Below, in pieces: positions 28,104 to 36,366 of a DNA stretch of 64,000 bases; position 1 is the stretch's first letter, and each line of letters starts with the position of its first letter. Below the pieces are notes generated by a model. The model was not told the origin of the DNA. It was given only the letters and a program-made list of their open reading frames with translations, and ran no database searches. The translations under genes and the position numbers were made by a program. The stretch spans positions 124,001 through 188,000 of the forward strand of contig NZ_JAKNQH010000001.1 in assembly GCF_022662305.1 (NCBI RefSeq), written 5' to 3'. The DNA is from Sphingomonas sp. BAUL-RG-20F-R05-02 (GTDB taxonomy: Bacteria > Pseudomonadota > Alphaproteobacteria > Sphingomonadales > Sphingomonadaceae).

Positions 28104-29641
28104 CATACGCGGTTCCCTCGACCGGCTTTGCGCCGGCCGCCAGCCCGGTGGAGGCGGCGTGGCGCCGTCACCTCGCGGGGCTGGCCGGCGTGGCGGTGGT
28201 GATCGTCGCGGCGTTCTGGCACGATGTGATGACGCTGGTGCATCTGTGGTGGACCAGCACGACGTTCGGCCATTGCCTGTTCATCGCACCCGTACTCGCA
28301 TGGCTCGTCTGGGCGCGGCGCGGCGATCTTGCGAAGCTGACTCCGGTCGGCTGGGTGCCGGGGCTGGTGATCGTCGCATGTGGCGGGATGGGCTGGTTGC
28401 TCGGCGATGCCGGCGGCGTCGCACTGGCGCGGCAGCTTGGGCTGGTGATGATGTTGCAAGGGTCGGTGGTGACGCTGCTCGGGCCGAATGTGGCGCGCGG
28501 GCTACTGTTTCCGCTGTGCTATGCGGTCTTCCTCGTGCCGTTCGGCGAGGGAATGGAGGGGCCGCTCCAGACCGTGACGGTCGCGATGACGATGCCGATG
28601 CTGCACCTGTTCGGTGTGCCGGCGCAGGTCGATGGCGTGCTCATCACCATCCCGAACGGGTATTTCGAAGTGGCGGAGGCGTGCTCGGGCGCGAAGTTCG
28701 TGATCGCGATGATCGCTTACGGTACGCTGGTCGCCAACGTCTGCTTCGTATCGTGGAGCAGGCGCGCGGTGTTCATGGTCGTCGCGCTCATCGTGCCGGT
28801 GATCGCCAACGGCCTCCGCGCGTTCGGGACGATCTACGCCGCGTACTTGACGTCGGTCGAACGCGCGACGGGGTTCGATCATATCATGTACGGCTGGATC
28901 TTCTTCGGGTTAGTAATGGCGGCGGTGATCGCGATCGGCTGGCGCTGGTTCGATCGTGCGCCCGATGCGCCCGTGTTCGATGCGAGCACGCTGCAAGCGG
29001 TGCCACGCTTCCGGTTGGATGCTTGGCTTGCGGCGGCGTTGGTGCTGGTGTCGATCGCGGTGTTCCCGGCGTGGAGCGCGGCCATCGCCAATCGTGCGCA
29101 AGTCCTGCCCGCGCGGATCGCGCTGCCGGACGTGCCGGGCTGGCACCGCGTGTCGATGAGCGTGCGAGCGCCCTGGGCACCGAACTATCCGGGTGCGGAC
29201 CATTATCTGATCGGGCGTTACGCCGATGCGAACGGCGACGCTGTCGATCTTGCGATAGCCGTGTATGGGTCGCAGCATGAGGGCAAGGAAATCGTCTCGT
29301 TCGGCGTCGGCGCGTTGCGCGAGGATGACGTTTGGGTGCGGATCGAGAACCTGCCCGATCTGGATGGTGGCTCGGTGATCCACGTAACGGCGCCCGGCCC
29401 GGTCGAGCGGTTGATCGCGACCTGGTACCTGGTCGGTGATATCGTCACGCACAGCGGCGCGCGGCAAAAGCTGGCGACGCTGCAGGCCAAACTGCTCGGC
29501 GGGCCGCAGCGCGCGGTGGCGGTGCATGTCTCGGCCGAAGTGCTGCCGGGGCGAGACGCGCGGGCGGCGATGACGCGGTTCCTGGCCGCGCTTGGTCCGA
29601 TCGACGCGGTGGCGGATCGCGCCGCCGGGATGCCACGCTAG
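28100..29641 (+). CDS. xrtA: Exosortase A fused to EpsI domain
   Basis: A 513-residue membrane protease/transpeptidase that cleaves the PEP-CTERM sorting signal of exported proteins. The start is GTG at 28100. About eight hydrophobic helices fill the first 320 residues. The catalytic triad residues are Cys-195 in EACSGAKF, Arg-240 in NGLRAFGT and His-261 in FDHIMYGW. The last 190 residues form an EpsI (DUF3485)-type periplasmic domain. It is near the end of the cluster and defines it as the XrtA type. No PEP-CTERM substrate gene is seen next to it. Confidence 0.95.
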   Translation: MTYAVPSTGFAPAASPVEAAWRRHLAGLAGVAVVIVAAFWHDVMTLVHLWWTSTTFGHCLFIAPVLAWLVWARRGDLAKLTPVGWVPGLVIVACGGMGWLLGDAGGVALARQLGLVMMLQGSVVTLLGPNVARGLLFPLCYAVFLVPFGEGMEGPLQTVTVAMTMPMLHLFGVPAQVDGVLITIPNGYFEVAEACSGAKFVIAMIAYGTLVANVCFVSWSRRAVFMVVALIVPVIANGLRAFGTIYAAYLTSVERATGFDHIMYGWIFFGLVMAAVIAIGWRWFDRAPDAPVFDASTLQAVPRFRLDAWLAAALVLVSIAVFPAWSAAIANRAQVLPARIALPDVPGWHRVSMSVRAPWAPNYPGADHYLIGRYADANGDAVDLAIAVYGSQHEGKEIVSFGVGALREDDVWVRIENLPDLDGGSVIHVTAPGPVERLIATWYLVGDIVTHSGARQKLATLQAKLLGGPQRAVAVHVSAEVLPGRDARAAMTRFLAALGPIDAVADRAAGMPR

Positions 29642-31534
29642 ATGTGCGGGATCGCCGGCCTGTTCTACCCCAATATGCCCAAGCCGGTCGATCCGGCGCG
29701 GGTGCGCACGATGACCGACGTGCAGGCGCATCGCGGGCCGGACGGCGGCGAGGTGTGGACTGCGCCCGGGGTCGGACTTGGTCATCGCCGGCTCTCGATC
29801 ATCGATATTGCCGGCAGTCCGCAGCCGATGCGCAGCGCGGACGGCGCGCTCACCGTCACCTATAACGGCGAAATCTACAACTTCGCCGAACTGCGCGCAG
29901 AGTTGCAGGCAAAGGGCGCGCGGTTCCTCACCTCCGGCGATACCGAGGTGCTGCTGCACGGCTGGGCAGCGTGGGGCCCGGCGATGCTGGACCGGCTGAA
30001 CGGCATGTTTGCGTTCGCGATCCACGATGCCGCGCGCCAGACCCTGTTCATGGCGCGCGACCGCATGGGCGTTAAGCCGCTCCATTATGTTGAGCTGCCC
30101 GACGGCGCGGTGGCGTTCGCATCCGAGCTGAAGGGGCTGCTTGCGCATCCGCTGCTGCGACGCGTGCCGCAGATTACCGCGATCGACGATTATCTCGCGT
30201 TCGGCTACGTGCCGGACGACACCTGTCTGGTCGCGGGCGTGAAGAAGCTGCCGGCCGGTCATTTCCTGTTGCTCGAACGTGGTAAGCCGGTGCCAGCGCC
30301 GTCGCGCTGGTGGGACGTGGACTTCTCGCGCCGCGCCACCGGCAGCCGTAAGGCGCTGGAGGAGGAATTGGTCGAGCGGATGCGTGCCGCCGTGACGATG
30401 CGGATGGTCGCCGACGTGCCGCTCGGCGCGTTCCTGTCGGGGGGAGTAGACAGTTCGGCGGTGGTCGCGTTGATGGCGGAAGCCTCGCCGCGTGCGGTGA
30501 AAACCTGCACGATCGGCTTTGACGAGGCGGGCGTGGACGAGCGGTCTTACGCGGATGTGATCGCCAGGCGGTTCGCCACCGAACATCGCGAACGGATCGT
30601 GTCGCCGCAGGACTTCTCGCTGATCGATACGCTGGTTGCCTCGTTCGACGAGCCGTTTGCGGATGCTTCCGCGCTCGCCACTTACCGGGTGTGCGAACTG
30701 GCGCGGGAGACGGTGACGGTGGCGTTATCGGGTGACGGCGCGGATGAGGCGTTTGCGGGCTATCGACGCTACAAGTTCCAGACGGCGGAGGAACGCGTGC
30801 GCGCGCTGTTGCCGGCGTCGCTGCGGTCGCGTGTGTTCGGGACGCTCGGGCGGCATTACCCCAAGGCGGACTGGGCGCCGCGCCAGTTGCGCGCCAAGAC
30901 GACGCTGCTCGCACTCGCCGAGGATGGCGCGGAAGGCTATGCTCGGTCGGTCGGCGTGACAACGCCGGCACTGCGCGCGGCGCTGCTGACCAACGCGGCT
31001 CGCCTTGCGCTGGGTGGGCATCGCGCGGAGGATCGTTACGTCCGCTCGATGCGTGACGCACCGGCGCGCGACGCGTTGGATCGGGCGCAATATGCCGATT
31101 TCCAACATTGGTTGCCGGGTGACATCCTGACGAAGGCGGACCGCACCAGTATGGCGGTCAGCCTGGAGGCGCGCGAACCGCTGCTCGACTACAAACTGGT
31201 TGAGTTCGCCGCAACCTTGCCGGCGGACATGCGGCTGCGCGGCGGGCAGGGCAAATGGCTGATGAAAAAGGCGATGGAACGTTATCTGCCGAAAGATACG
31301 TTGTACCGGCCGAAGATGGGGTTTGTCACGCCGATCAGCGCGTGGTTCAGGGGTGCGCTGGCGGATGAAGCGGCGGCGTTGTCACGCTCGCGCACGTTGA
31401 TCGGTAGTGGATGGTTTGACGCGCGGGCGATCGAGAAGATCGCGACGGATCATCGCGCGGGTCGGGCGGAACACGGTCGGACGTTATGGCAGTTGGTGAT
31501 GCTCGAACGCAGCATGGCTCGGCTGTTCGGGTAG
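29642..31534 (+). CDS. XrtA-associated asparagine-synthase-like amidotransferase
   Basis: A 630-residue glutamine amidotransferase. The N-terminal MCGIAGLFYP supplies the catalytic Cys-2 of the class II glutaminase domain. The synthetase PP-loop is LSGGVDSSAVVAL near residue 265. It begins immediately after the exosortase stop codon (no gap). It differs from housekeeping AsnB by its cluster context and probably amidates a sugar or amino-acid carboxyl of the exopolysaccharide. It is the last gene of the rightward arm, followed by a strong hairpin repeat. Confidence 0.92.
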   Translation: MCGIAGLFYPNMPKPVDPARVRTMTDVQAHRGPDGGEVWTAPGVGLGHRRLSIIDIAGSPQPMRSADGALTVTYNGEIYNFAELRAELQAKGARFLTSGDTEVLLHGWAAWGPAMLDRLNGMFAFAIHDAARQTLFMARDRMGVKPLHYVELPDGAVAFASELKGLLAHPLLRRVPQITAIDDYLAFGYVPDDTCLVAGVKKLPAGHFLLLERGKPVPAPSRWWDVDFSRRATGSRKALEEELVERMRAAVTMRMVADVPLGAFLSGGVDSSAVVALMAEASPRAVKTCTIGFDEAGVDERSYADVIARRFATEHRERIVSPQDFSLIDTLVASFDEPFADASALATYRVCELARETVTVALSGDGADEAFAGYRRYKFQTAEERVRALLPASLRSRVFGTLGRHYPKADWAPRQLRAKTTLLALAEDGAEGYARSVGVTTPALRAALLTNAARLALGGHRAEDRYVRSMRDAPARDALDRAQYADFQHWLPGDILTKADRTSMAVSLEAREPLLDYKLVEFAATLPADMRLRGGQGKWLMKKAMERYLPKDTLYRPKMGFVTPISAWFRGALADEAAALSRSRTLIGSGWFDARAIEKIATDHRAGRAEHGRTLWQLVMLERSMARLFG

Positions 31535-31545
31535 AAGGCCGCTAG

Positions 31546-31578
31546 TCCGACATCATGGGCAAAGCCCATGATGTCGGA
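31546..31578. repeat. Dispersed palindromic repeat, copy 1
   Basis: A perfect 15-bp inverted repeat, TCCGACATCATGGGC, AAA loop, GCCCATGATGTCGGA. The core CATGGGCAAAGCCCATG recurs at 35511. It lies 11 bases after the amidotransferase stop and could end transcription of the XrtA cluster, although no T-tract follows. Confidence 0.75.
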
Positions 31579-31614
31579 CGCCGACGATGTTTTGCGCCGG
31601 CCAGTCCGCTGGAC

Positions 31615-31908
31615 TCAGCAGCCGTTGCGGCGGTTCTGCGCGGCGTCATGCTTCTTGTCGAGGTGACGGCCGAGCAGCGCACCGCCGACACCGCCCGCAA
31701 CCGTGCCAAGCACGCCGCCGCCGAGTACGTTGCCCAGCACTGCGCCGCCAGCACCGCCAGCGAGCGCGCCGGTGGTGCCCGACGAACGGCGGCAATCCTG
31801 ATAATAGGTACGGCGGTGATGATACCGGCGCGCGTCGGCTGCGGTCGGCACGATGGCGGCCGACGCCAGGATCGATGCGGTGGTCAGCGAGAGGACGATC
31901 TTACGCAT
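31615..31908 (-). CDS. Glycine-zipper protein with signal peptide
   Basis: A 97-residue protein. The signal peptide MRKIVLSLTTASILASAAIV ends near ADA, then comes an Arg/His/Tyr-rich patch (RRYHHRRTYYQDCRR), then a glycine zipper of two helices with repeated GxxxG spacing (GALAGGAGGAVLGNVLGGGV and GTVAGGVGGALLGRH). This is the 17-kDa surface antigen/OmpA-like glycine-zipper type, which oligomerises in membranes. It converges with the XrtA cluster and sits downstream of a hairpin. The function is unknown. Confidence 0.85.
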   Translation of the reverse strand: MRKIVLSLTTASILASAAIVPTAADARRYHHRRTYYQDCRRSSGTTGALAGGAGGAVLGNVLGGGVLGTVAGGVGGALLGRHLDKKHDAAQNRRNGC

Positions 31909-31932
31909 GTTTACTGCTCCCTAGAAACTAAT

Positions 31933-31959
31933 GACGGCTGCGAAACGTCCGCAGCCGTC
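31933..31959 (-). terminator. Hairpin downstream of the deoxyhypusine-synthase-like gene
   Basis: A perfect 10-bp stem GACGGCTGCG / CGCAGCCGTC with a 7-base loop. Reading leftward it is followed by the T-rich stretch ATTAGTTTCT and lies about 47 bases past the stop at 32006, as expected for intrinsic termination. It also lies 25 bases upstream of the glycine-zipper start, so it may insulate the two genes. Confidence 0.65.
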
Positions 31960-32005
31960 TTAGGTTTCATGGAGCAATGCAGATTAACCGAACATGGCAT
32001 TCCTG

Positions 32006-33055
32006 TTAATCGAAGGATGCGCCCCAGCGCCGCTTTACGCGATCCTTCCACAGCCCGCGATGATAAGCGTCCGACGCCAGCAGCGGCATCACCGAACCGG
32101 CTTCGGCGAACACCATCTGCTCGATTGCGGTGTTAACCTTGCCCCACGAGGCGGCTTCCTGAAGCGTCGAGGAAGAACACGCACCGTCACGCACGTCCGC
32201 CACGGTGATCTGCACCGCATACTTATGCACCTGCACGTCGTCATGGCCGAGGATCTCCGCGCACACCACCGTGTCCTGGATGAAGTTCTTGGGCACACCG
32301 CCGCCGATCATCAGCAGGCCGGTGACACCCGCCTTGATCTTGATCTCGGTCAGCTCGCGGAAGTCGGCGATCGCGTCGAGCACCATGTACGGCTTGCCGG
32401 CTTTCACCGAGTCGACCTGATGCTTGACGAGACCAAAGCCAGCCGAAGAGTCGACGAAGGCCGGGCAGAAGATCGGCACGTCATGCTCATAGGCGAGCTT
32501 GACGAGGCTGTTGTCCTTCTTGCCGTGCTCGACGAGGTACTTGCCCATCTCGCGGATGAACTCGCGGCTGGAATACGGGCGCGGCTCCAGCGTCTCGGCG
32601 ATCTCGAAGATCGTGTGGTCGACGTGCTGGAGCTGTTCCTCGTCGATGTACGTGTCGTAGATCCGGTCGATCAGCAGCGAACGCAGCGTGTCGTCGTCCG
32701 GCACTTCCAGCGCCTGGTAATGCTTGTGACCGAGGCCCTCGAAGAAATCCATGTCAACGATCGACGCGCCGGTCGCGACGATGCCGTCGATCATGTTGTT
32801 GCGCAGCAGTTCTGCGTAGAGGTCCATGCAGCCGCCCGCCGACGTAGAACCGGCGATGACGAGGAAGATCGAGCAATCCGGATCGGCGAGCATCTGGTTG
32901 TAGATGTCGGTCGCGCGGCCGAGGTCGCGGCTGGTGAAGCTCATCTTCTTCATCGCATCGACGATCGGACGCGCGTCGAACTTTGTGATGTCGATATGCT
33001 CTACCGTGGTCGAAAGCAGTTCGGCCTTGCGGTTGGTATTGAGGGGTTCGGTCAT
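32006..33055 (-). CDS. Deoxyhypusine-synthase-like enzyme (polyamine aminobutyl/aminopropyl transferase)
   Basis: A 349-residue NAD-dependent enzyme of the deoxyhypusine synthase family. Bacteria lack the eIF5A substrate, so these homologues act on free polyamines. Published work on bacterial homologues supports homospermidine-type or agmatine-derived (bis-guanidino) products. The NAD-binding IAGSTSAGGCMDLYAELLRN and the active-site lysine in EAASWGKVNTA (SWGK) are present, as are SSAGFGLVKHQV and GGGVPKNFIQDT. The start is ATG 33055. It lies 115 bases after ornithine decarboxylase on the same strand, which provides putrescine, so homospermidine is the likely product here. This product is an inference. 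Confidence 0.9.
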   Translation of the reverse strand: MTEPLNTNRKAELLSTTVEHIDITKFDARPIVDAMKKMSFTSRDLGRATDIYNQMLADPDCSIFLVIAGSTSAGGCMDLYAELLRNNMIDGIVATGASIVDMDFFEGLGHKHYQALEVPDDDTLRSLLIDRIYDTYIDEEQLQHVDHTIFEIAETLEPRPYSSREFIREMGKYLVEHGKKDNSLVKLAYEHDVPIFCPAFVDSSAGFGLVKHQVDSVKAGKPYMVLDAIADFRELTEIKIKAGVTGLLMIGGGVPKNFIQDTVVCAEILGHDDVQVHKYAVQITVADVRDGACSSSTLQEAASWGKVNTAIEQMVFAEAGSVMPLLASDAYHRGLWKDRVKRRWGASFD

Positions 33056-33170
33056 GGGGACTCCCAATCGTCTCATGCACCGCCGTCGTTGTAAGGGGAC
33101 GCGGAAACCCATGTGGAGGCGGCACGCCGAAGCGCGCCGCCCCTAACCGATTAAGTCTATGAAAAGCCTG

Positions 33171-34391
33171 TTACAGCTTCACGACGTTCGAAGCGACCTC
33201 TGCTTCGTCCTCGCCGTACAGCGACACCATCGGTTCATCCCCGACGATCACCGTCTCGTCCGATCCGAACCCGTTGAACGCGGTCCGCATCGCCGAGCCA
33301 TACGCGCCGAGCATGCCGATCTCGAAGTAATCGCCCGCCTTGGTATCGGCGGGCAAGTAGAACGGCCCCGCCATGTAATCCATGTCGTCGCAGGTCGGCC
33401 CGTAGAAGCTGAACGGCATCAGCTTGGCATGGCTGTCCGGCTCGCGCAGGAGCTGGGTCGGGAAACGCCAGTCGATGTGCGCCGCATCGAACAGCGCGCC
33501 GTACGCGCCGTCGTTGATGTACAGCTCGTCGCCACGGCGCTTTTCGACGCGCACCAGGATCGAGCTGTACTCCGCGCACAATGCCCGTCCCGGCTCAGCC
33601 CACAGTTCGGCCGAATAGCTGACCGGCAGCGATTCGAACGCACGGTGGATCGTCTCGAAATAGCGTTCGAGCGGGGGTGGCTCCATGCCCGGATAGGACG
33701 AGGGGAAACCACCGCCGACGTCGATCACGTCGACCGTCACCGCCGCCTCGACGATTGCCGCGCGCACGCGCTCCATTGCGTTCGTATAGGCTTCCGGTGT
33801 CATCGCCTGGCTGCCGACGTGGAAGCAGATGCCGAGCGCGTCGGCAACCTGACGGGTGCGGAACAGCAGTTCCTTCGTCTCGCCGGGAGCGGCTCCGAAT
33901 TTGGATGCGAGGCTGAGCTTCGAATGTTCCGAGGACACGCGCAACCGGACGCACAACGTGAGGTCTTCCGCTCCTCGTGTCGCGCGGACGATCTTGTCCA
34001 GTTCCTCGGTCGAATCGAGCGAGAAGGTGCGGACGCCGTGCGTGAAATACGCCTCGGCGATCGCTTCCTCGGCCTTGACCGGATGCATGAAGCACAGGGT
34101 CGCTTCCGGAAGCGTACGCGCGACGAGCCTGACCTCGGCGATCGAGGCGACGTCGTACTGCGTGATGCCACTGTCCCACAGAATCTGCAGGAGTGCGGGC
34201 GACGGGTTCGCCTTCACCGCATACATCGAGCGACCCGGAAACTTCTCGACGAAGAAACGAGCGGCACGCGATGCGGCGTGCGGACGAACGAGCGTGACCG
34301 GCTGAACCGGTCCGTGCTTAGCGATATCGACACCGGTGACGGTGGTCGAAATGGTGGTCGCTAACCCCAGCGCGCGATGATGCTTGTGCAA
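33171..34391 (-). CDS. Ornithine decarboxylase (type III PLP enzyme)
   Basis: A 406-residue alanine-racemase-fold decarboxylase that makes putrescine from ornithine. The PLP lysine is K60 in SMYAVKANPSP, the phosphate-binding motif is AEPGRAL, and the substrate-contact Cys is in YGPTCDDMDYM near the C-terminus. The start is the TTG at 34391, supported by GGAGG at 34405-34401 with a 9-base spacing; no ATG gives a full-length protein. Lysine or diaminopimelate activity cannot be excluded, but the neighbouring deoxyhypusine-synthase-like gene and the leader hairpin favour a polyamine role. Confidence 0.92.
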   Translation of the reverse strand: MHKHHRALGLATTISTTVTGVDIAKHGPVQPVTLVRPHAASRAARFFVEKFPGRSMYAVKANPSPALLQILWDSGITQYDVASIAEVRLVARTLPEATLCFMHPVKAEEAIAEAYFTHGVRTFSLDSTEELDKIVRATRGAEDLTLCVRLRVSSEHSKLSLASKFGAAPGETKELLFRTRQVADALGICFHVGSQAMTPEAYTNAMERVRAAIVEAAVTVDVIDVGGGFPSSYPGMEPPPLERYFETIHRAFESLPVSYSAELWAEPGRALCAEYSSILVRVEKRRGDELYINDGAYGALFDAAHIDWRFPTQLLREPDSHAKLMPFSFYGPTCDDMDYMAGPFYLPADTKAGDYFEIGMLGAYGSAMRTAFNGFGSDETVIVGDEPMVSLYGEDEAEVASNVVKL

Positions 34392-34455
34392 CTCAAGGGA
34401 CCTCCAATGTCGTGAGACAAGACGAAAAAAGCTGCCTTGCGGTTGGAAGTCCCAT
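34392..34455 (-). promoter_or_regulatory. Leader hairpin that sequesters the ornithine decarboxylase RBS (speF-leader-like)
   Basis: In the minus-strand RNA, GGGACUUCCAA (34453-34443) can pair with UUGGAGGUCCC (34407-34397) over 11 positions with one G-U pair. The second arm contains the Shine-Dalgarno GGAGG of the decarboxylase. The 35-base loop contains a run of six U. A conserved RNA called the speF leader is known upstream of ornithine decarboxylase genes in alphaproteobacteria, and this probably belongs to it. A 20-codon open frame beginning ATG 34455 (MGLPTARQL) runs through the hairpin and stops at 34393, one base before the TTG start. It has no clear ribosome-binding site. Confidence 0.7.
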
Positions 34456-34527
34456 GGGGCAGCGGAAGCGCGAGATAGGATCGACGTTTTCGGATGTAAA
34501 GCGGTTTTGATTGGTCGGAGACAGAGT

Positions 34528-35496
34528 GTGACGATTTTACGACAACCGACCCGCGCAGGGGTGCGAGATGCCGCAGCGAAGATGGCGGCAATCGTGCCGC
34601 CGACGCCCCTTTTTATAGCGGATTTTCAGGGTGTTCCGATCGCCTTCAAAGCCGAATCGCTGCAGCCGGTGGGTGCGTTCAAAGTGCGCGGCGCATGGCA
34701 CCGACTGACCGCGATCGATGCGGATCAGCGTCTGCGCGGGGTGGTGGCGTTTTCCTCGGGCAACCATGCGCAGGGCGTGGCGTGGGCGGCGAAACGGCTC
34801 GGCATGCCGGCGACGATCGTGATGCCCGCCGATGCACCCAGGTCTAAGCGCGAGGGTACGCTCGCGCTCGGGGCGGAGATTGTCAGCTACGACCGCGCGA
34901 GCGAGAGTCGCGAGACGATCGCGGCACGACTCGCCGAAGCACGAGGGGCGGTACTGGTGCCGAGTTTCGACGATCCGTGGATTATCGAAGGGCAGGGCAG
35001 CGCGGGTATCGAGGCTGCGGCGCAGATGGCGGAACATGGGCTCGGAGCGGTAACACAGGCGGTCGTGCCGTGCGGCGGCGGCGGGCTGGCGGCGGGCATC
35101 ACGCTCGCGCTGCCCGATGCCGAGATCACCGTTGTCGAGCCGGAGGGCTGGGACGATATGCGGCGCAGTCTGGAGGCGGGGTGGATCGAGCCGGTCGGCA
35201 AAGCGCCGCCGCCGACCGCGTGCGATTCGCTTCAGACGCTGCGCGTGTCGCCGCTCACGTTCGACGTCCTGTCCGGGCGCGGCGTCGAGGGGCTGGCGGT
35301 GAGTGAGGCGGAGATCCGGGTCGCGCAACGCTGGGCAGCGGAGCGGCTGCGGCTGGTGGTGGAGCCGGGCGGTGCGGTGGCGCTGGCGGCGCTGCTTGCC
35401 GGCAAGGTGACGCCGGTGGCGGGGATGCTGGTGGTACTGTCCGGCGGGAACGTGGATCTGGCGGCATATGGCCGCGTGCTGGCAGGGCGCGATTGA
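34528..35496 (+). CDS. Threonine/serine dehydratase-type PLP enzyme
   Basis: A 322-residue fold-type II PLP enzyme. The PLP lysine lies in PVGAFKVRGAWH, the substrate loop is SSGNHAQGVAWAAK, and the phosphate-binding loop is PCGGGGLAAG. Length and absence of a C-terminal ACT domain fit the catabolic threonine dehydratase or serine racemase group rather than biosynthetic IlvA. The GTG at 34528 is preferred because earlier in-frame codons would overlap the ornithine decarboxylase leader on the other strand. It is divergent from that gene, with 136 bases between starts. Confidence 0.88.
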   Translation: MTILRQPTRAGVRDAAAKMAAIVPPTPLFIADFQGVPIAFKAESLQPVGAFKVRGAWHRLTAIDADQRLRGVVAFSSGNHAQGVAWAAKRLGMPATIVMPADAPRSKREGTLALGAEIVSYDRASESRETIAARLAEARGAVLVPSFDDPWIIEGQGSAGIEAAAQMAEHGLGAVTQAVVPCGGGGLAAGITLALPDAEITVVEPEGWDDMRRSLEAGWIEPVGKAPPPTACDSLQTLRVSPLTFDVLSGRGVEGLAVSEAEIRVAQRWAAERLRLVVEPGGAVALAALLAGKVTPVAGMLVVLSGGNVDLAAYGRVLAGRD

Positions 35497-35507
35497 CCAG
35501 AGTGGCG

Positions 35508-35551
35508 CGGCATGGGCAAAGCCCATGCCGTCGGTCGGCGCTGGAGCGCCG
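35508..35551. repeat. Dispersed palindromic repeat, copy 2
   Basis: CGGCATGGGC, AAA loop, GCCCATGCCG (35508-35530), followed by a second small palindrome CGGCGCTGGAGCGCCG (35536-35551). The core and the trailing GCGCCGGCC-like segment match copy 1 at 31546 in the same orientation. It lies just past the dehydratase stop and before a convergent gene, so it may serve as a transcription end. Confidence 0.7.
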
Positions 35552-35607
35552 CCGGCCGGCTCGACGGCGCGGGCGCGGATCAGCTTCGCTAATCCGCTGC
35601 TCCTGAC

Positions 35608-36264
35608 TCACCTTATGGGTGAGTTAGGGTCGAGCCGCATATCGAGATATTTGTCCACGCTGCCCATCAGGTCGGGCATCTCATGTTCGAAGAAGTGGTT
35701 CGCCTTCGGGATGGTGTCGTGGTGGATGGTGATGTGCTTCTGCGTGCGCAGCTTGTCGACCAGCTTCTGCGTGGCGGCCGGCGGCGAGACCTCGTCGTTC
35801 TCGCCCTGAATGATGATGCCACTGGCCGGGCACGGCGCCAGGAACGTGAAGTCATACATGTTGGCCGGCGGTGCCACCGAAATGAAGCCGCGGATCTCTG
35901 GACGGCGCATCAGCAATTGCATGCCGATCCACGCGCCGAAGCTAAAACCCGCGATCCAGGTGGTCGAGGCTTCGGGGTGGAAGCTCTGCACCCAATCGAG
36001 CGCGCTCGCCGCGTCGGACAGTTCGCCGACGCCGTTGTCGAACGTCCCCTGGCTCTTCCCGACGCCGCGAAAATTGAACCGCAGTGTCGCAAAGCCGCGC
36101 CGCTGGAACGTCTTGTACAGTTCCTGCACGATGCGATTGTTCATCGTGCCGCCCGCTGTCGGATGCGGATGCAGGATCATCGCGACCGGCGCGCGCGGAC
36201 GCGGTGCGGGGGAGAAACGGCCTTCGAGACGGCCATCGGGGCCGGGGAAAATGACTTCGGGCAT
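35608..36264 (-). CDS. Alpha/beta hydrolase (COG2945-like)
   Basis: A 218-residue hydrolase. The N-terminal oxyanion region is LHPHPTAGGTMNNRIVQ, RFNFRGVGKSQG follows, and the nucleophile elbow is GFSFGAWIG. The acid/base residues are probably the Asp in GENDEVSP and the His in ANHFFEHE. The start is ATG 36264, and the longer upstream frame lacks family similarity. Substrate unknown. Divergent from the cysteine desulfurase operon, with 102 bases between starts. Confidence 0.88.
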   Translation of the reverse strand: MPEVIFPGPDGRLEGRFSPAPRPRAPVAMILHPHPTAGGTMNNRIVQELYKTFQRRGFATLRFNFRGVGKSQGTFDNGVGELSDAASALDWVQSFHPEASTTWIAGFSFGAWIGMQLLMRRPEIRGFISVAPPANMYDFTFLAPCPASGIIIQGENDEVSPPAATQKLVDKLRTQKHITIHHDTIPKANHFFEHEMPDLMGSVDKYLDMRLDPNSPIR

Positions 36265-36366
36265 CGAACCTGCTGACAAATAATTGGGGCGCGTAAGGAC
36301 ACGCGGAAGTTGCGCGCTATATAGGCACAGCGCGCGCAGGCGCAATCATTGTGAACCGGAGCCCGA

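Noticed and set aside
28910..30586. Antisense frame of 558 codons over exosortase A and the amidotransferase
   Set aside because: Both sense genes carry full catalytic motifs; the antisense product is low-complexity Arg/His/Gln.
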